From the NCBI GenBank assembly GCA_902761355.1, contig CACWJY010000003.1, positions 1 through 64,000 of the forward strand: a stretch of 64,000 bases of DNA, in the 5' to 3' direction. Below, piece by piece: positions 63,315-64,000 of this stretch. A program made the position numbers and the translations under genes. Every line of letters begins with the position of its first letter. Within the stretch, counting starts at the first letter, position 1. The notes below the pieces were generated by a model that saw only the letters and a program-made list of their open reading frames with translations, was not told where the DNA came from and ran no database searches. This DNA is from Fibrobacter succinogenes (GTDB taxonomy: Bacteria; Fibrobacterota; Fibrobacteria; Fibrobacterales; Fibrobacteraceae).

Positions 63315-63860
63315 ATGGCAACCATCTACGATTTCACCCTCACCGACGGCAAGGGCAACCAGGTCCCGCTCGCAAACTTTAAGGGCAAGGTGATGCTCAT
63401 CGTGAACACCGCGACCGGCTGCGGCTTCACCCCGCACTACAAGCCTATAGAACAGATGTATTCCGATTTCCACGACAAGGGTTTCGAAGTCATCGACATA
63501 CCCTGCAACCAGTTCAAGGGCCAGACTCCCGGCACCGACGATGAAATCCACGAATTCTGCACGCTCAACTACGGCACCGAATTCCCGCAAATGAAAAAGT
63601 CCGACGTGAACGGCCCCGACGAACTGCCGCTCTACACCTACCTGAAATCGCAGAAAGGTTTCGAAGGATTCGGCTTTGGCGTGAAGGCCGCCGCCATGGC
63701 GCTTTTGCTCAAGAGTATCGACAAGGACTACAAGAAAAATCCCGACATCAAGTGGAACTTCACCAAGTTCGTCGTGGACCGCGAAGGCAACGTGGTCGCG
63801 CGCTTCGAACCCACCGCCGACATGGACGCCGTGCGCGCCTGCGTAGAAAAGTTGCTCTAG
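63315..63860 (+). CDS. Glutathione-peroxidase family thiol peroxidase
   Basis: 181 aa from the ATG at 63315, preceded by GGAGG. VMLIVNTATGCGFTPHYKPI holds the peroxidatic Cys (in place of selenocysteine), PCNQFKGQTPGTDDEI the Gln, and KWNFTKFVVDREG the Trp/Asn. Likely reduces hydroperoxides with thioredoxin. The next gene, 8 bp downstream, is an OhrR-like regulator. The upstream gap 62998-63314 shows an imperfect ATTG-TACG-CAAT palindrome at 63263-63274 and no gene. Confidence 0.92.
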   Translation: MATIYDFTLTDGKGNQVPLANFKGKVMLIVNTATGCGFTPHYKPIEQMYSDFHDKGFEVIDIPCNQFKGQTPGTDDEIHEFCTLNYGTEFPQMKKSDVNGPDELPLYTYLKSQKGFEGFGFGVKAAAMALLLKSIDKDYKKNPDIKWNFTKFVVDREGNVVARFEPTADMDAVRACVEKLL

Positions 63861-63868
63861 GAGCTGCC

Positions 63869-64000
63869 ATGAACTGTCCCCAGTTAAAACTCGAAAACCA
63901 GCTGTGCTTCCCGCTGTATGCCGCGTCCAAGGAGATCACGCGCCGTTACGCCCCGTACCTGGAGCCGCTCGACCTCACGTACACGCAGTACATAGTGATG
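63869..64000 (+). CDS. MarR/OhrR-family regulator, N-terminal part (runs off the window)
   Basis: The first 44 codons are present. LENQLCFPLYAASKEITRRY with Cys near residue 13 and LDLTYTQYIVM match the OhrR group, in which this Cys senses organic peroxide. It starts 8 bp after the peroxidase gene, so the two form an operon that the regulator probably represses. Confidence 0.85.
   Translation, partial: MNCPQLKLENQLCFPLYAASKEITRRYAPYLEPLDLTYTQYIVM

Overview
The window looks like a chromosomal segment of a rumen or gut Fibrobacter, or a close relative. The reasons are a lipoprotein with the Fibrobacter succinogenes major paralogous domain (58648-59235), serine-rich linkers and modular secreted polysaccharidases (GH5, GH30, PL9-like), C-terminal sorting-like domains on secreted proteins, many short lipoproteins, and -10 elements of the form TATATTT/TATTTT lying close to start codons. 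No 16S rRNA gene is present, so genus is an inference from gene content.

Layout. 1-0.4 kb: end of a tRNA-Thr/tRNA-Tyr/tRNA-Thr/tuf operon on the minus strand. 0.6-15.3 kb: core genes (hotdog thioesterase, rarA, cysK, pyridoxine kinase, a thioredoxin-fold/glycosyltransferase/barrel operon, ftsY, clpP, aroD, PTS IIA, tRNA-Val, a TolC-type channel, hsp20, a glycogen-synthase-type GT4 enzyme) with two related small lipoproteins. 15.5-22.6 kb: a very large collagen-like/coiled-coil lipoprotein gene, broken by an exact 97-bp tandem duplication, followed by an OmpA/TSP3-repeat outer-membrane protein. 22.7-31.3 kb: secreted alpha/beta-hydrolase, folE, GH5 glycanase, a stand-alone M41-like metallopeptidase, a frameshifted PL9-like pectate lyase and a UvrD-type helicase.

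31.4-44.3 kb is an accessory, probably defence-related, region. A WYL-domain regulator (43252-44280) lies upstream of a minus-strand operon: a tandem AAA+ ATPase, an unknown 356-aa protein, a SLOG-alpha/beta-hydrolase protein interrupted by one in-frame TGA, and a 124-aa protein. The same operator (two 24-bp identical copies plus a diverged one) precedes the ATPase operon, the regulator itself and a separate two-gene unit at 31470-32817, always in the same orientation relative to the gene. Each copy is followed by a second palindrome of unrelated sequence. An A+T-rich McrBC type IV restriction system and an ORF6N protein with an HxRxxxxD motif sit between the two arms. This WYL-controlled set is the best candidate for an undescribed system.

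44.3-64 kb: nitroreductase, two related lipoproteins, an acyltransferase, a DsbD-like thiol-disulfide exchanger divergent from an ECF-type sigma factor, a beta-propeller secreted protein, cca-type nucleotidyltransferase, lysC with a structured leader, a PAP2 phosphatase, DUF975 and HAD proteins, dxs, a GH30 glycosidase, and a glutathione peroxidase/OhrR-like pair running off the window. I saw no CRISPR array, insertion sequence or integrase.
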